DNA from: Solwaraspora sp. WMMD791
Lineage (GTDB): Bacteria; Actinomycetota; Actinomycetes; Mycobacteriales; Micromonosporaceae
Assembly (NCBI RefSeq): GCF_029581195.1
Contig: NZ_CP120737.1
Coordinates: forward strand, 3,511,001-3,575,000
Direction of reading: 5' to 3'
DNA length: 64,000 nt
Part shown: one piece after another, positions 25,269 to 33,372 of the stretch
Layout of the letters: every line of letters begins with the position of its first letter
How positions within the stretch are numbered: position 1 is the first letter of the stretch
Position numbers and translations under genes: made by a program
The notes under the pieces: generated by a model
Database searches by the model: none
Told to the model about the DNA's origin: nothing
What the model saw: the letters and a program-made list of their open reading frames with translations, nothing else

Positions 25269-25303
25269 TTGACGCATTCCGTTATGGGAATATGATGGCT
25301 GCC
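25269..25303 (+). promoter_or_regulatory. Consensus-like promoter for the ArsR operon
   Basis: TTGACG (25269-25274) and TATGAT (25291-25296) are separated by 16 bases, an excellent primary-sigma promoter. The predicted transcription start, about seven bases past the -10, falls at 25303-25304, exactly on the in-frame GTG 25304. This implies a leaderless message. Confidence 0.65.
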
Positions 25304-25645
25304 GTGGCACGAGCAACGACGACGTCGGACGTCTTCAACGCGATCGCCGAGCCGCAGCGCCGGGACATCCTGGCGCTGCTACGCGCGGGCGAGTGGCCGG
25401 TGACCGACCTGGCCCGGGAGCTGGGGATGAGCCAGCCACGGGCGTCCAAGCACCTGCGGGTGCTCCGGGAGGTGGGGCTGGTGCAGGTCCGCGAGTCAGG
25501 CAAGCAGCGCCTCTACGGCCTGGACGCGCGCGGCCTGCGGCCGATCCACGAGTGGGTCGGCGGATTCGAGCAGTTCTGGAACGACAGTTTCGACCGGTTG
25601 GACGCCTACGTGCAGGACCTCAAGCAGACACGACAGGGGGATTGA
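25304..25645 (+). CDS. ArsR-family transcriptional repressor
   Basis: The winged helix is plain: FNAIAEPQRRDILALLRAGE, then VTDLARELGMSQPRASKHLR and VRESGKQRLYGLD, a layout typical of ArsR proteins paired with SRPBCC genes. It lacks a Cys metal site. I chose GTG 25304 (113 residues) because the promoter places transcription start there; ATG 25292 or 25295 would add three or four residues but overlap the -10 element. It is first in an operon with the AHSA1 gene (3-base gap) and the DHFR-like gene, which it probably represses. Confidence 0.9.
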   Translation: MARATTTSDVFNAIAEPQRRDILALLRAGEWPVTDLARELGMSQPRASKHLRVLREVGLVQVRESGKQRLYGLDARGLRPIHEWVGGFEQFWNDSFDRLDAYVQDLKQTRQGD

Positions 25646-25648
25646 CCG

Positions 25649-26152
25649 ATGGCAGGAGCAGAGCAGGAAACATCGGCGGAGCCGACGACCGACCGGGAGA
25701 TAGTGATCTCCCGGCTCATCGACGCTCCACCGGACCTGGTGTTCGAGGCGTTCACCGAGGTCCGGCACCTGTCACAGTGGTGGGGTCCGAAGGGTTTCAG
25801 CACCACCACGCGGTCCTTCGAGTTCCGCGTCGGCGGCGAGTGGGACTTCGTGATGCACGGCCCGGACGGCACCGACTACTCCGAATGGATCGCCTGGACC
25901 GAGATCGTCCCACCGCAGCGGATCGCGCTGCTGCACGGCGAGTCCCGCGACGACCCGAACGCCTTCGAGTCGACCCTGGGCTTCGCGCCGGAGGGCGCGG
26001 CGACGCGGATCGTGATGCGTACCGTCTTTCCCACCCGCGAGCTGCGCGACCAGGCCGTGGAGAAGTACCACGCGATCGAGGGCGGCGAGCAGACGCTGAG
26101 CAACCTGGCGGCCTACGTCGCCGAACTCGCCCAGCGGCAGGAGAGTCGCTGA
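25649..26152 (+). CDS. AHSA1/SRPBCC-domain protein
   Basis: This 167-residue protein has the START-like AHSA1 signature: REIVISRLIDAPPDLVFEAF, then SQWWGPKGFSTT and EFRVGGEWDFVMHGPDG. Such proteins bind hydrophobic ligands in a beta-barrel cavity; members next to ArsR genes are abundant in actinobacteria, with unknown ligands. The stop overlaps the start of the next gene (TGATG). No signal peptide, so cytoplasmic. Confidence 0.9.
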   Translation: MAGAEQETSAEPTTDREIVISRLIDAPPDLVFEAFTEVRHLSQWWGPKGFSTTTRSFEFRVGGEWDFVMHGPDGTDYSEWIAWTEIVPPQRIALLHGESRDDPNAFESTLGFAPEGAATRIVMRTVFPTRELRDQAVEKYHAIEGGEQTLSNLAAYVAELAQRQESR

Positions 26153-26787
26153 TGGCCGGCAAGGTGTTCTTCAGCGTGTCGATGTCGCTGGACGGCTTCA
26201 TCGCACCCGAGCAGCGGGAGCAGGACCCGGAACCGGAGCGCTGGATGGCGCAGTGGATGGAACTGCAGGCGTGGGTCTTCCCGCTGCGGTTCTTCCGGGA
26301 GAATCTGAAGCTGGGCGAAGGCGGCGAGGAAGGGCGCGACAACGACATCGCCCGGGAGACGTTCGAACGTACCGGCGCGAGCATCATGGGCAGGCGCATG
26401 TTCGACTTCGGCGAGCGGGCATGGCCGGCGGAGGCACCCTTCCACACCCCGGTCTTCGTGCTGACGCACAACAGGCGTGACCCGTGGGAGCGGCCGGGCG
26501 GCACCACCTTCCACTTCGTCGACGACGGCATCCACCGTGCGCTGGACCAGGCCCGCGAGGCCGCCGGCGACCGGGACGTCCGGATCGCCGGCGGCAGCGA
26601 GACGATCCTGCAGTACGTGAACGCCGGCCAGGTCGACGAGTTCTCGATCGCGCTCGCGCCCGTGCTGTTCGGTTCCGGCACCCGACTGTTCGATGGCGTG
26701 GACACGTCGACGGTCGCGCTGGAGCCGATCCGTTCGGAACCGTCGACCCGGGTGACGCACCTGACCTACGCCGTACGCCGCCGGTAA
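26152..26787 (+). CDS. Dihydrofolate reductase-like (RibD C-terminal domain) protein
   Basis: This 211-residue protein begins GKVFFSVSMSLDGFIAPEQ, the usual opening of the DHFR/RibD-C family, followed by ASIMGRRMFDFGERAW and VRIAGGSETILQYVNAG for dinucleotide binding, and APVLFGSGTRLFDG near the end. It is probably an NAD(P)H-dependent reductase of unknown substrate. It is third in the ArsR operon and coupled to the AHSA1 gene by a one-base overlap. Confidence 0.9.
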   Translation: MAGKVFFSVSMSLDGFIAPEQREQDPEPERWMAQWMELQAWVFPLRFFRENLKLGEGGEEGRDNDIARETFERTGASIMGRRMFDFGERAWPAEAPFHTPVFVLTHNRRDPWERPGGTTFHFVDDGIHRALDQAREAAGDRDVRIAGGSETILQYVNAGQVDEFSIALAPVLFGSGTRLFDGVDTSTVALEPIRSEPSTRVTHLTYAVRRR

Positions 26788-26957
26788 CTGGGCAGCGCTG
26801 GTCGAATGTAACTCAGGATGGAACCAGAGCGGCCGAATGTCACTGGCCTGGAGCCACATTCGGCTGCCGGCAGGGCGTCCGGTTCATCGGAACAACACGC
26901 GCGGGCAGGACGCATATGTCCTAGAGTGCGGTGGAGTGGTGATGTAAGGACGCGCCC

Positions 26958-27374
26958 GTGCGTCGGCCCGGCCCGATGGGAAACGTACCGATGGACTTCG
27001 AGACGGTGGTCCTGTCGATCGGTACGACGGTCGACGCCGCCGGGGTGCTGATCATCCTCATCGGGCTGGCGACCGGCACGGTCATCTACCTCAACGGCGT
27101 GTTCCGGCGCCGCGACACCCGCGCGACGTACCGCCGGTACCGGCAGGACATCGGCCGGGCGATCCTGCTCGGGCTGGAGTTCCTGGTCGCCGGGGACATC
27201 ATCCGGACCGTCGCCATCTCCCCCACCTTCACCAGCGTCGGCGTACTCGCGTTGATCGTCGCGGTGCGTACCTTCCTCAGTTTCTCCCTGGAGGTGGAGC
27301 TCGACGGGCGGTGGCCGTGGGGCAAGCCGGCCGCCGCCGACGCCAGCGCGACCCGCGACGGCACCAACACGTAG
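26958..27374 (+). CDS. DUF1622 family membrane protein
   Basis: Three hydrophobic segments ([60 protein letters not shown]) match the small DUF1622 inner-membrane family of unknown function. The sequence between segments one and two is basic ([16 protein letters not shown]) and lies in the cytoplasm. GTG 26958 has AAGGA at 26946-26950 with seven bases spacing; ATG 26991 is the other credible start. It lies upstream of the GlnR-like regulator in the same direction but is probably transcribed separately. Confidence 0.85.
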   Translation: MRRPGPMGNVPMDFETVVLSIGTTVDAAGVLIILIGLATGTVIYLNGVFRRRDTRATYRRYRQDIGRAILLGLEFLVAGDIIRTVAISPTFTSVGVLALIVAVRTFLSFSLEVELDGRWPWGKPAAADASATRDGTNT

Positions 27375-27445
27375 CGGAACGGAAACACTCGTACGGAAAG
27401 CTGATTGCGGCTGGATTACCGCGCCGGCTGGAGGGTGGCATTTCC

Positions 27446-28168
27446 GTGGAGATTCTCGTACTGACGACCCGGCCGCACACCGACCCGGCCCGACGGGCGT
27501 TGCCGGCACTCGACCTGCTGCCGCATTCCGTCCGGGTCGCCGGCCACGACATGGCCGCCCTGATCTCCGGGCCGGACCCCGATGTGGTGCTGGTCGACGC
27601 CCGGCATCTGCTGGCCGAGGCCCGCGCGGCCTGTCGGATGCTGCGCACCACTGGGCTGCGGGTGCCGTTGCTGGCCGTGGTGGAGGAGGCCGGGCTGATC
27701 GCGGTATCGGCCGAGTGGGGGCTCGACGATCTCGTCCTGGCCACCGCCGGCCCGGCCGAGGTGGAGACCCGGCTGCGGTTGCTGGTCACCCGACGGGCGG
27801 CGGCCACCGGCGCGACCGGGACGATGGTCACCTGCGGCGATCTGGCGATCGACCCCGACATGTACGCGGTGAAGCTCAAGGGTCGGCCGCTCGACCTGAC
27901 CTTCAAGGAGTTCGAGCTGTTGAAGTTCCTCGCCCAGCACCCGGGTCGGGTCTTCACCCGCGACCAGTTGCTGCGGGAGGTGTGGGGGTTCGACTACTTC
28001 GGCGGCCACCGCACCGTCGACGTGCACGTCCGGCGGCTACGGGCGAAGCTCGGCACCGAGTACGAGTCGATGATCGGCACCGTCCGGCAGGTCGGCTACA
28101 AGCTCGTGCTGGCGCCCCGGGCGGACCCGCAGGTCATGGTCGACGACCTGGCTGCCCTGCGCGGCTGA
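27446..28168 (+). CDS. glnR: GlnR-like OmpR-family response regulator
   Basis: This 240-residue protein has an atypical receiver domain ([60 protein letters not shown]) and an OmpR/PhoB winged helix ([38 protein letters not shown]). The pattern closely follows actinobacterial GlnR, the global nitrogen regulator, which lacks a partner kinase; none is present here. The usual mshD neighbour is missing, so a paralog is possible. GTG 27446 is preceded by GGAGGG at 27430. Binding to gln promoters is inferred. Confidence 0.75.
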   Translation: MEILVLTTRPHTDPARRALPALDLLPHSVRVAGHDMAALISGPDPDVVLVDARHLLAEARAACRMLRTTGLRVPLLAVVEEAGLIAVSAEWGLDDLVLATAGPAEVETRLRLLVTRRAAATGATGTMVTCGDLAIDPDMYAVKLKGRPLDLTFKEFELLKFLAQHPGRVFTRDQLLREVWGFDYFGGHRTVDVHVRRLRAKLGTEYESMIGTVRQVGYKLVLAPRADPQVMVDDLAALRG

Positions 28169-28320
28169 CGGTAGGCACGACGGTCGAGGTCCGGCCGGTG
28201 CGGTGCGGCCCCTGTCCACCCGAACGCATCCAGTCAAGATCCAGTCCAGCTTCAGTCGGGTTGATCAGGATGTCGGTCGTGGACATGTTCGCACCACTGA
28301 CCACCGCCGGAAGGAACCTC

Positions 28321-28761
28321 ATGCCACTGCGCACCCACCGCCGCACCATCGCCCGGGTCTTCGCGACCCTCGCCGCAGCTGCCGCCGTCGTCGTCGCGGG
28401 GATCGCACCAGCCTCGGCCGCACCGGCCACCGCCGCGAAGGCCGCGGCTATCGAATGCTCCACCCGGATCACCACTCCGGTGCAGATCTACACGAGCTCC
28501 GTCTACTCGCTGGTCGAGGTCAGCTGCAACCAGCCGGTCGCCGCCGTCGGCGGGGGTGTCGCCCTCTACCGCGACGGCACCTTCCTGGGCAGCGTCCGGA
28601 TCCAGAACAACAACCAGCAGTACGCCTACAAGCTGAACATGGTGTCCTGTGTGCCGGGCAACTACCACGCCATGGGCTACGCCTACGCCAACTTCAACGG
28701 CGGCGCGGCCGACATCTTCCGCAACGTCACCACCCCGACGGTCGCCATCACCTGCACCTGA
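28321..28761 (+). CDS. Small secreted protein, 146 aa
   Basis: ATG 28321 follows GGAAGGA (28309-28315). The signal peptide is clear (RVFATLAAAAAVVVAGIAPA, cleavage after SAA). The mature part contains four Cys (ECST, EVSCNQ, VSCVPG, ITCT), probably two disulfides, and a beta-rich pattern (YSLVEVSCNQPVAAVGGGVA, YAYANFNGGAADIFRNVTTP). The family is not recognised, but similar small secreted proteins are frequent in Micromonosporaceae. A strong terminator follows at 28834. Confidence 0.8.
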   Translation: MPLRTHRRTIARVFATLAAAAAVVVAGIAPASAAPATAAKAAAIECSTRITTPVQIYTSSVYSLVEVSCNQPVAAVGGGVALYRDGTFLGSVRIQNNNQQYAYKLNMVSCVPGNYHAMGYAYANFNGGAADIFRNVTTPTVAITCT

Positions 28762-28833
28762 TCCGTCCCGCCTCGGTCGGGCAGTCGTCGATCCGTCCAC
28801 ATCGGCTGTCCGACCGGACGGCGTACCACCTGT

Positions 28834-28867
28834 AAAGGGTGCCGGCACGAAAACGCCGGCACCCTTT
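28834..28867. terminator. Bidirectional hairpin terminator
   Basis: AAAGGGTGCCGGC (28834-28846) and GCCGGCACCCTTT (28855-28867) form a perfect 13-bp stem with an 8-base loop. AAA/TTT flanks serve both directions. It separates the rightward secreted-protein gene from the leftward cyclase-homology gene, so it terminates both. Confidence 0.85.
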
Positions 28868-28916
28868 GGCGTGCGGTCAGTCGCACCGGCCGCCTGTCCT
28901 GACCTCGTCGGTCGCC

Positions 28917-30029
28917 TCAGGGGCCGGTGGAGTCGTCCGAGTCGTCGTAGGTCGGGCCGGCGAACGCGTCGTGGTGCCCACTGCTGAACGAGCCGCCGTG
29001 ACCGGCGGCCGGGTCCGGCGCAGGCCCGGGAGTCATCTCGTCGGCCCGGCCGTCACGGTCGTCATCGCCTGGTCCATCGCCGTGCTGGTGGTCGTCGTGG
29101 TGGGTGTGCCGGTGGTCGTCGTGGTGGGTGTGCCGGTGGTCGTCGTGGTGGGTGTGCCGGTGGTCGTCGTGGTGGCGGTCGCCGTGCCCGAGCGCCGGCA
29201 GGTCGATCCCGGCGCCGAGCGCGACCAGGTCGGCGAGTTCGTGCTGGTCGTCGCGCAGCCAGTCCAGGGCGTCGCCGACGGCGTCGACCGGAAGACCACC
29301 GGAACCGACGCCGAGCTTCTCGCGTACCCGGGTCGCGACCTTGCTGAGCCCGACCAGCGTCAGCGGCGCGCGGACGCCGCGCCAGACGGCGCGGGCCGCC
29401 CGTCGGTCCGGGGCGGGACCGGATGCCGGCAGGTGGTACCAGACCTGCACCCGCGACGGCGGCTCGCCGGCACCGTTGGCGCGGGCGACGACCGGCTGTG
29501 CGTGGAACGCCTCCGCCGGCACCCCGTCGTATCGGTGACTCGTGATGACGTCACGGTAGAGGAAGTCGTCGACGATCACGATCAGGTCGGCGGCGGCGTT
29601 GCGGGGCGCGGCGAACACGTCCTTGAAGACCTGCGAGCCGACCAGGTCACCGGCGAGGATCACCGCCTGCCCGACGAAGCCGGTGGCACCGCGACCGGTG
29701 CTGCCGCCGGCGAACGCGGCCCGTAGCCGGATCCGGCCGGCCGCGCCGGGCTCGGCGTTCGCCTCGTACAGCCCGTGCCGCAGGCCGAGAATCAGCCTCG
29801 GGAGGACCTGCCCGAGATCGGTGTCCTCGGGCAGCACCGCCAACTGCCCGTCGCCGTGGTCCTGCACGTTGTCCCGGTCCAGCCGCCGGATCCTGGCCCG
29901 CTCACAGGCGAACTGGACGACCCGCAGCAGCCGGTCCTGCACGTCCAGCTGGCCGGGCACGGAACGCTTGCTGTAACCCTCGACGTCGACGAACATGCTC
30001 AAGCGGTACGGCGTCTGCGGTCGGATCAC
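28917..30029 (-). CDS. Class III nucleotide-cyclase-homology protein with His/Asp-rich tail
   Basis: This 370-residue protein starts at GTG 30029 (VIRPQTPYRL), overlapping the upstream Crp stop. The N-terminal 200 residues have the cyclase homology layout: SMFVDVEGYSKRS with the first metal Asp, NVQDHGDGQLAVLPE with the second, and FVGQAVILAGDLVGS where the helix with the transition-state Asn/Arg is expected. That Asn/Arg pair is not visible, so it may bind nucleotides without cyclising them or be a divergent enzyme. A linker follows, then a tail with DDHRHTHH repeated three times, a probable metal-binding segment, and an acidic C-terminus. It is coupled to Crp and divergent from the GTPase/chaperone operon. 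Confidence 0.75.
   Translation of the reverse strand: MIRPQTPYRLSMFVDVEGYSKRSVPGQLDVQDRLLRVVQFACERARIRRLDRDNVQDHGDGQLAVLPEDTDLGQVLPRLILGLRHGLYEANAEPGAAGRIRLRAAFAGGSTGRGATGFVGQAVILAGDLVGSQVFKDVFAAPRNAAADLIVIVDDFLYRDVITSHRYDGVPAEAFHAQPVVARANGAGEPPSRVQVWYHLPASGPAPDRRAARAVWRGVRAPLTLVGLSKVATRVREKLGVGSGGLPVDAVGDALDWLRDDQHELADLVALGAGIDLPALGHGDRHHDDHRHTHHDDHRHTHHDDHRHTHHDDHQHGDGPGDDDRDGRADEMTPGPAPDPAAGHGGSFSSGHHDAFAGPTYDDSDDSTGP
29087..29176. repeat. 24-bp tandem repeat encoding the DDHRHTHH motif
   Basis: Three full units begin at 29087, 29111 and 29135, with a partial fourth unit to about 29176. Each unit encodes eight residues on the minus strand. The units are identical, so copy number may vary between strains and change the length of the His/Asp-rich tail. 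Confidence 0.85.
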
Positions 30030-30769
30030 GGCGGGTCGTCTCCTTCCGGTGGCGGCAGCGTGCCGGTGGCGACCAGTTGGCGCAGCATGTCGGGGCGGCA
30101 CACGATCTGCCGCCGGTACTCGGTCCTGATCACGCCGCGTTGCCGCAGGGTACGGAAGGCCCGTTGCAAGCTCGGGTCGGAGACCCCGACGAGCGAGGCG
30201 AGCTCCGGTTGGCTCAGCGGTACCTCGATGCGGATTCCAGACGGGTGGCTACGGCCGTAGGCGTCGGCCAGGTTCTCCAGCGCCAGCGCGAGGCGGACCA
30301 GGGTGGACGCGGTGGTGAAGTCGACCCGGTGCCGGGTCGCCCGCCGGAACTTGTCCGCGACCGAGGCGTGGATGGCGGTGGCGGCCTGCGGATGCTCGGC
30401 GATGAAGGCCCGCAGTGACCGGGCGGAGATCACCCGCGCCCGGACGGTCGTCGCGGTGAACACCGACGCCGCGCGAGGGGTGCCGTTCATCGCGGCGAGC
30501 TCACCGACCATGTCCCCCGCGCCGCGCAACGACAACAGTACGGTGCGCCCGTCAGCGGTCCCGCCCAGCACCTTCACACAGCCGGCCAGCACCAGGAAGG
30601 CGTCGGTGCTGGTGTCACCGTCGAGCATCAGGGCCGACCCGGCCGCGAACCGCCGCTCGGTGCCGAGGTTGGCTATCGCCTCCCGATCGGTTTCGGCAAG
30701 TGAGTGGAGCAGGGTGCCGGCCCGCCACGTGGTGGCTCCCACCGCGAAGGGTCGGTGCGGATGACTCAT
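30026..30769 (-). CDS. Crp/Fnr-family transcriptional regulator
   Basis: This 247-residue protein starts at ATG 30769. A cyclic-nucleotide-binding domain spans about residues 20-140 (ALMLDGDTSTDAFLVLAGCV, GDMVGELAAMNGTPRAASVF). The phosphate-binding cassette keeps Gly-Glu and the Arg, but the following Ser of classic cAMP receptors is Ala. The C-terminal HTH is clear (LSQPELASLVGVSDPSLQRA). Its stop overlaps the GTG of the cyclase-homology gene, linking a possible nucleotide sensor to a nucleotide-related enzyme. It diverges from the GTPase operon and is the natural candidate to control it. Confidence 0.88.
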   Translation of the reverse strand: MSHPHRPFAVGATTWRAGTLLHSLAETDREAIANLGTERRFAAGSALMLDGDTSTDAFLVLAGCVKVLGGTADGRTVLLSLRGAGDMVGELAAMNGTPRAASVFTATTVRARVISARSLRAFIAEHPQAATAIHASVADKFRRATRHRVDFTTASTLVRLALALENLADAYGRSHPSGIRIEVPLSQPELASLVGVSDPSLQRAFRTLRQRGVIRTEYRRQIVCRPDMLRQLVATGTLPPPEGDDPP

Positions 30770-31024
30770 CGAACGCCCCACAATCGCGGCGGCCGGCCAC
30801 AGGATCGTGCCGCTGTCGATGAGGACGGTAACCGCTTCCATAGTAGTGGGACATCGCTCCTTGTGGTCGACGGCAGCCGCTCTTCGTATCAATTGGCCCA
30901 CTAATCGGCTCACCACTTCCCATCCGGTGATGGGAAGCGCGGCTGGCTGCGTCCCTAGCATCATCGCCACCAATGCCGGCAGCGGTCGTCGCGGCTGCCC
31001 TCGTCGCGGAGGACGGTGATCATC
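30770..31024. promoter_or_regulatory. Divergent promoter region of the conflict-system candidate
   Basis: This 255-bp interval between the Crp gene and the first GTPase gene must hold both promoters. It includes TAGTAGTGGGACATCG near 30841 and an AT-richer stretch at 30875-30935. No clear Crp palindrome (TGTGA-N6-TCACA) is present. Confidence 0.4.
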
Positions 31025-32731
31025 GTGGAGGTCCGGCCCGGAGCAGGCGTCGACGTCGACGGCGTCCTGGTGTCCTGTGCGGACCTCGCGGCGCGCGGCG
31101 GAGAACAGCTCGTTCCGCTGGCACGGGTGCTGCGTAGCGGTGGTGCCCGGCTGGGCGAGCCCATGCGGCTGGCGGTGGTCGGACAGATCAAACGGGGCAA
31201 GTCGACATTGGTCAACGCGCTGCTCGGCGAGGAGGTCAGCGCGACCGGACGGGCCGAGCTGACCTTCACGGTCAGCGAGTTCCGGTACGCCGACACACCG
31301 CAGATCGTCGTGCACTACAAGGACGGAACGACATCTGTCGGGTTCGCGCCGGAACAGTTCCACGAGTTGACCACCCGTGATTCCAGTCGCGCGGACCACC
31401 TGCGACTGATTCGGAAGGTCGAGTACGGCATCCCCAACTCGTTGCTGCACAGTTTCCATCTGGTCGACACGCCGGGGCTGGGCAGCGTGCACGTGACGGA
31501 CGCGGCGAACACCCGCGACATCCTCGGCATCGGTGACATCGCCGACGGTTCCGAACGGTACGCCCTCGAACAGGCGCTCGCCGCCAGTGGCCGGGACGCG
31601 GCGGCCGTGCACCACGACAGTGCCGCCGAGCTCGACCAGGCCGACGCGGTGCTGTACCTGTTCAGCCGGGCCCTGCATCAGAGCGACCACACGGCGTTGT
31701 CGCAGTTCATCGGTACCGCCGGCACCTCGTTGACGCCGTTGAAGGCGTTCGGTGTCCTCAGCCGCTGCGACCAGTACTGGCCGGACCGGACGGCGGGCCG
31801 CGACGCCGACCCGCTCGACCATGATCCGCTGGCCGTCGGTGACCAGCTGGCCCGCCGGTTGCTCGGCTGGGCGCCGGCCGCCCGGACCTTCTACACGGTC
31901 CTGCCGATCGCCGGGCTCGTCGCCGCGGGCGCGACCCAACTGGGCGAACGCGAGTTCGAGTGGCTCGCCGACCTGGTGCGGGCCGGTGGCGCGGCGACCG
32001 CCATCCGCCGACTGCGGGATCCGGGTCGGTTCGCGACGAAGGAGGAGCTGCCCGGCGTACGGCTGCCGGTCGCACAGCGCCGTGCCCTCATCGTCCGGAT
32101 CGGTGCCTGGGGCACGGCGCTGGCCTGCCGCTACCTCGACGACGGGCTCGACCCGGCGCAGGTACGGCAGCGGTTGCTCGACCACAGTGGGATTCCTCGG
32201 CTGCGCAGCCTGGTGATCCGGCACTTCGGCAACCGTTCGGCGCTGCTCAAGGTCGACGGGGTGCTGCAGCGTGCCCGTGCCGAGGTCTTCGCGTTGCGCC
32301 TGGCCGCGCAGCGCGCCGACGTGCCGGTGGCACCGGAGGTCGACCACGTCGCCGCCCGGCTCGAGATGCTGCAGGACGCGCTGCCCGGTCTCGCGGAGTT
32401 GCGGACGCTGGGCCGCTACTACACCGGCGACCTTGGGCTGGGCGAGGCGGAGGTCGCCACGCTGCTGCAGGTCACCGGCGAGCACGGGCTCGACGCGGCG
32501 TCCCGGGTCGGGCTGGCGGCCGACGCTACGGCCGCGCAGATCGCGCGGGCCGCACGCGCCGCCAGCGGGTGGTGGGCCGGGCAGTTGCAGGACCCGATGC
32601 GCGACGCCGCCGAGGTGGCGGTGGCCCGGCAGTTGATGCGCTCGTTCGAGCGGATCGAGGCCGAGGCGACGGCCGGTGGCACCCCTTCAGAGTCGGACGA
32701 GTTGGAGGCACCCTCATGCGCACGACCGTGA
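31025..32731 (+). CDS. Dynamin-like GTPase 1
   Basis: This 568-residue protein has a G1 motif at about residue 51 (VVGQIKRGKSTLVNALLG), switch-type RAELTFTVSEFRYAD, G3 DTPGLGS at about residue 148, and a degenerate G4 (LSRCDQYW). The QIKRGKST variant is typical of bacterial dynamin-like proteins. A long helical region follows. There is no obvious transmembrane segment, so any membrane action is probably through the partner GTPase. GGAGGA at 31008 fits GTG 31025 better than GTG 31016. It is first gene of the operon; its end overlaps the GrpE-like start by 16 bases. Confidence 0.85.
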   Translation: MEVRPGAGVDVDGVLVSCADLAARGGEQLVPLARVLRSGGARLGEPMRLAVVGQIKRGKSTLVNALLGEEVSATGRAELTFTVSEFRYADTPQIVVHYKDGTTSVGFAPEQFHELTTRDSSRADHLRLIRKVEYGIPNSLLHSFHLVDTPGLGSVHVTDAANTRDILGIGDIADGSERYALEQALAASGRDAAAVHHDSAAELDQADAVLYLFSRALHQSDHTALSQFIGTAGTSLTPLKAFGVLSRCDQYWPDRTAGRDADPLDHDPLAVGDQLARRLLGWAPAARTFYTVLPIAGLVAAGATQLGEREFEWLADLVRAGGAATAIRRLRDPGRFATKEELPGVRLPVAQRRALIVRIGAWGTALACRYLDDGLDPAQVRQRLLDHSGIPRLRSLVIRHFGNRSALLKVDGVLQRARAEVFALRLAAQRADVPVAPEVDHVAARLEMLQDALPGLAELRTLGRYYTGDLGLGEAEVATLLQVTGEHGLDAASRVGLAADATAAQIARAARAASGWWAGQLQDPMRDAAEVAVARQLMRSFERIEAEATAGGTPSESDELEAPSCARP

Positions 32732-33357
32732 CCCGTTGGTGGGCGGGCAGACCCCGGTGGCGGCCCCGGTCGGTCCGTCGGGACCTGCTGCGGATCGAAC
32801 GCAAGGTCGACGACCTGTCCGCGGCGCTGCGCGCGATCGGCACCGCGCAGCACGCGACCGACACCGCGCAGCACGCGACCGACACCGCGCAGCACGCGAC
32901 CGACACGGTGCAGCACGCGACCGACACGGTGCCGGCGATCGGCACCGTGCTGTCGGCGCCAGCCGCGCCGGTGCACGTGCCAGTGGACGTGCCAGTGGAG
33001 CCGTCCGTGGTCGAGGAGGTCCCCGACACGTTGTGGCAGCTCATCCGGATCGCCGACCGGCTGGCGGACCTGACCGCCCGGGCGGCGCCGGTCGATCCGG
33101 AGCAGGCGGCCGCCGTGCTGCGCTGGCTCGACCGGCAGCTACCGGCCGTACTGGAAGCGGCCGGCCTCGTCGCGGTCGCCGACACCAGCGGGCCGGTCGA
33201 CCTCGACCGGCACGAGGTGGTGGCGAGCCGGTCGGGCCCGGTCACCGCCGAGGAGATCGCCGAGACGGTACGGGTGGGCTACCAGTGGCGTGGCGCGCTG
33301 CTGCGTACCCAACAGATCGTCACCACCTGTCCTGATTCCGTCGCGTCGTCGACCTGA
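32716..33357 (+). CDS. GrpE-like nucleotide exchange factor with heptad-like repeat
   Basis: This 213-residue protein starts at ATG 32716 behind GGAGGC, inside the end of the GTPase gene. After a basic N-terminus (RPRWRPRSVRRDLLRIERK), four copies of AQHATDT-type repeats (residues 42-70) form a linker. The C-terminal half resembles the GrpE head domain: DTLWQLIRIADRLADLTARA, AAGLVAVADTSGPVDLDRHE and GYQWRGALLRTQQIV. GrpE swaps ADP for ATP on Hsp70; the operon's Hsp70-WD40 protein is the obvious client. The long dimerising coiled coil of housekeeping GrpE is shortened. Confidence 0.75.
   Translation: MRTTVTRWWAGRPRWRPRSVRRDLLRIERKVDDLSAALRAIGTAQHATDTAQHATDTAQHATDTVQHATDTVPAIGTVLSAPAAPVHVPVDVPVEPSVVEEVPDTLWQLIRIADRLADLTARAAPVDPEQAAAVLRWLDRQLPAVLEAAGLVAVADTSGPVDLDRHEVVASRSGPVTAEEIAETVRVGYQWRGALLRTQQIVTTCPDSVASST
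32842..32925 (+). repeat. 21-bp tandem repeat, four copies, in the GrpE-like gene
   Basis: The unit ACCGCGCAGCACGCGACCGA plus C begins at 32842, 32863, 32884 and 32905, with a small change in the last copies. It is in frame (seven residues each), so copy changes alter only linker length. Confidence 0.85.
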
Positions 33358-33372
33358 GCCGGAGGAGGCCCG

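Noticed and set aside
30770-32485. N-terminal extension of the Crp frame to 819 codons
   Set aside because: The extension is antisense to the first GTPase gene. The Crp domain starts near ATG 30769.
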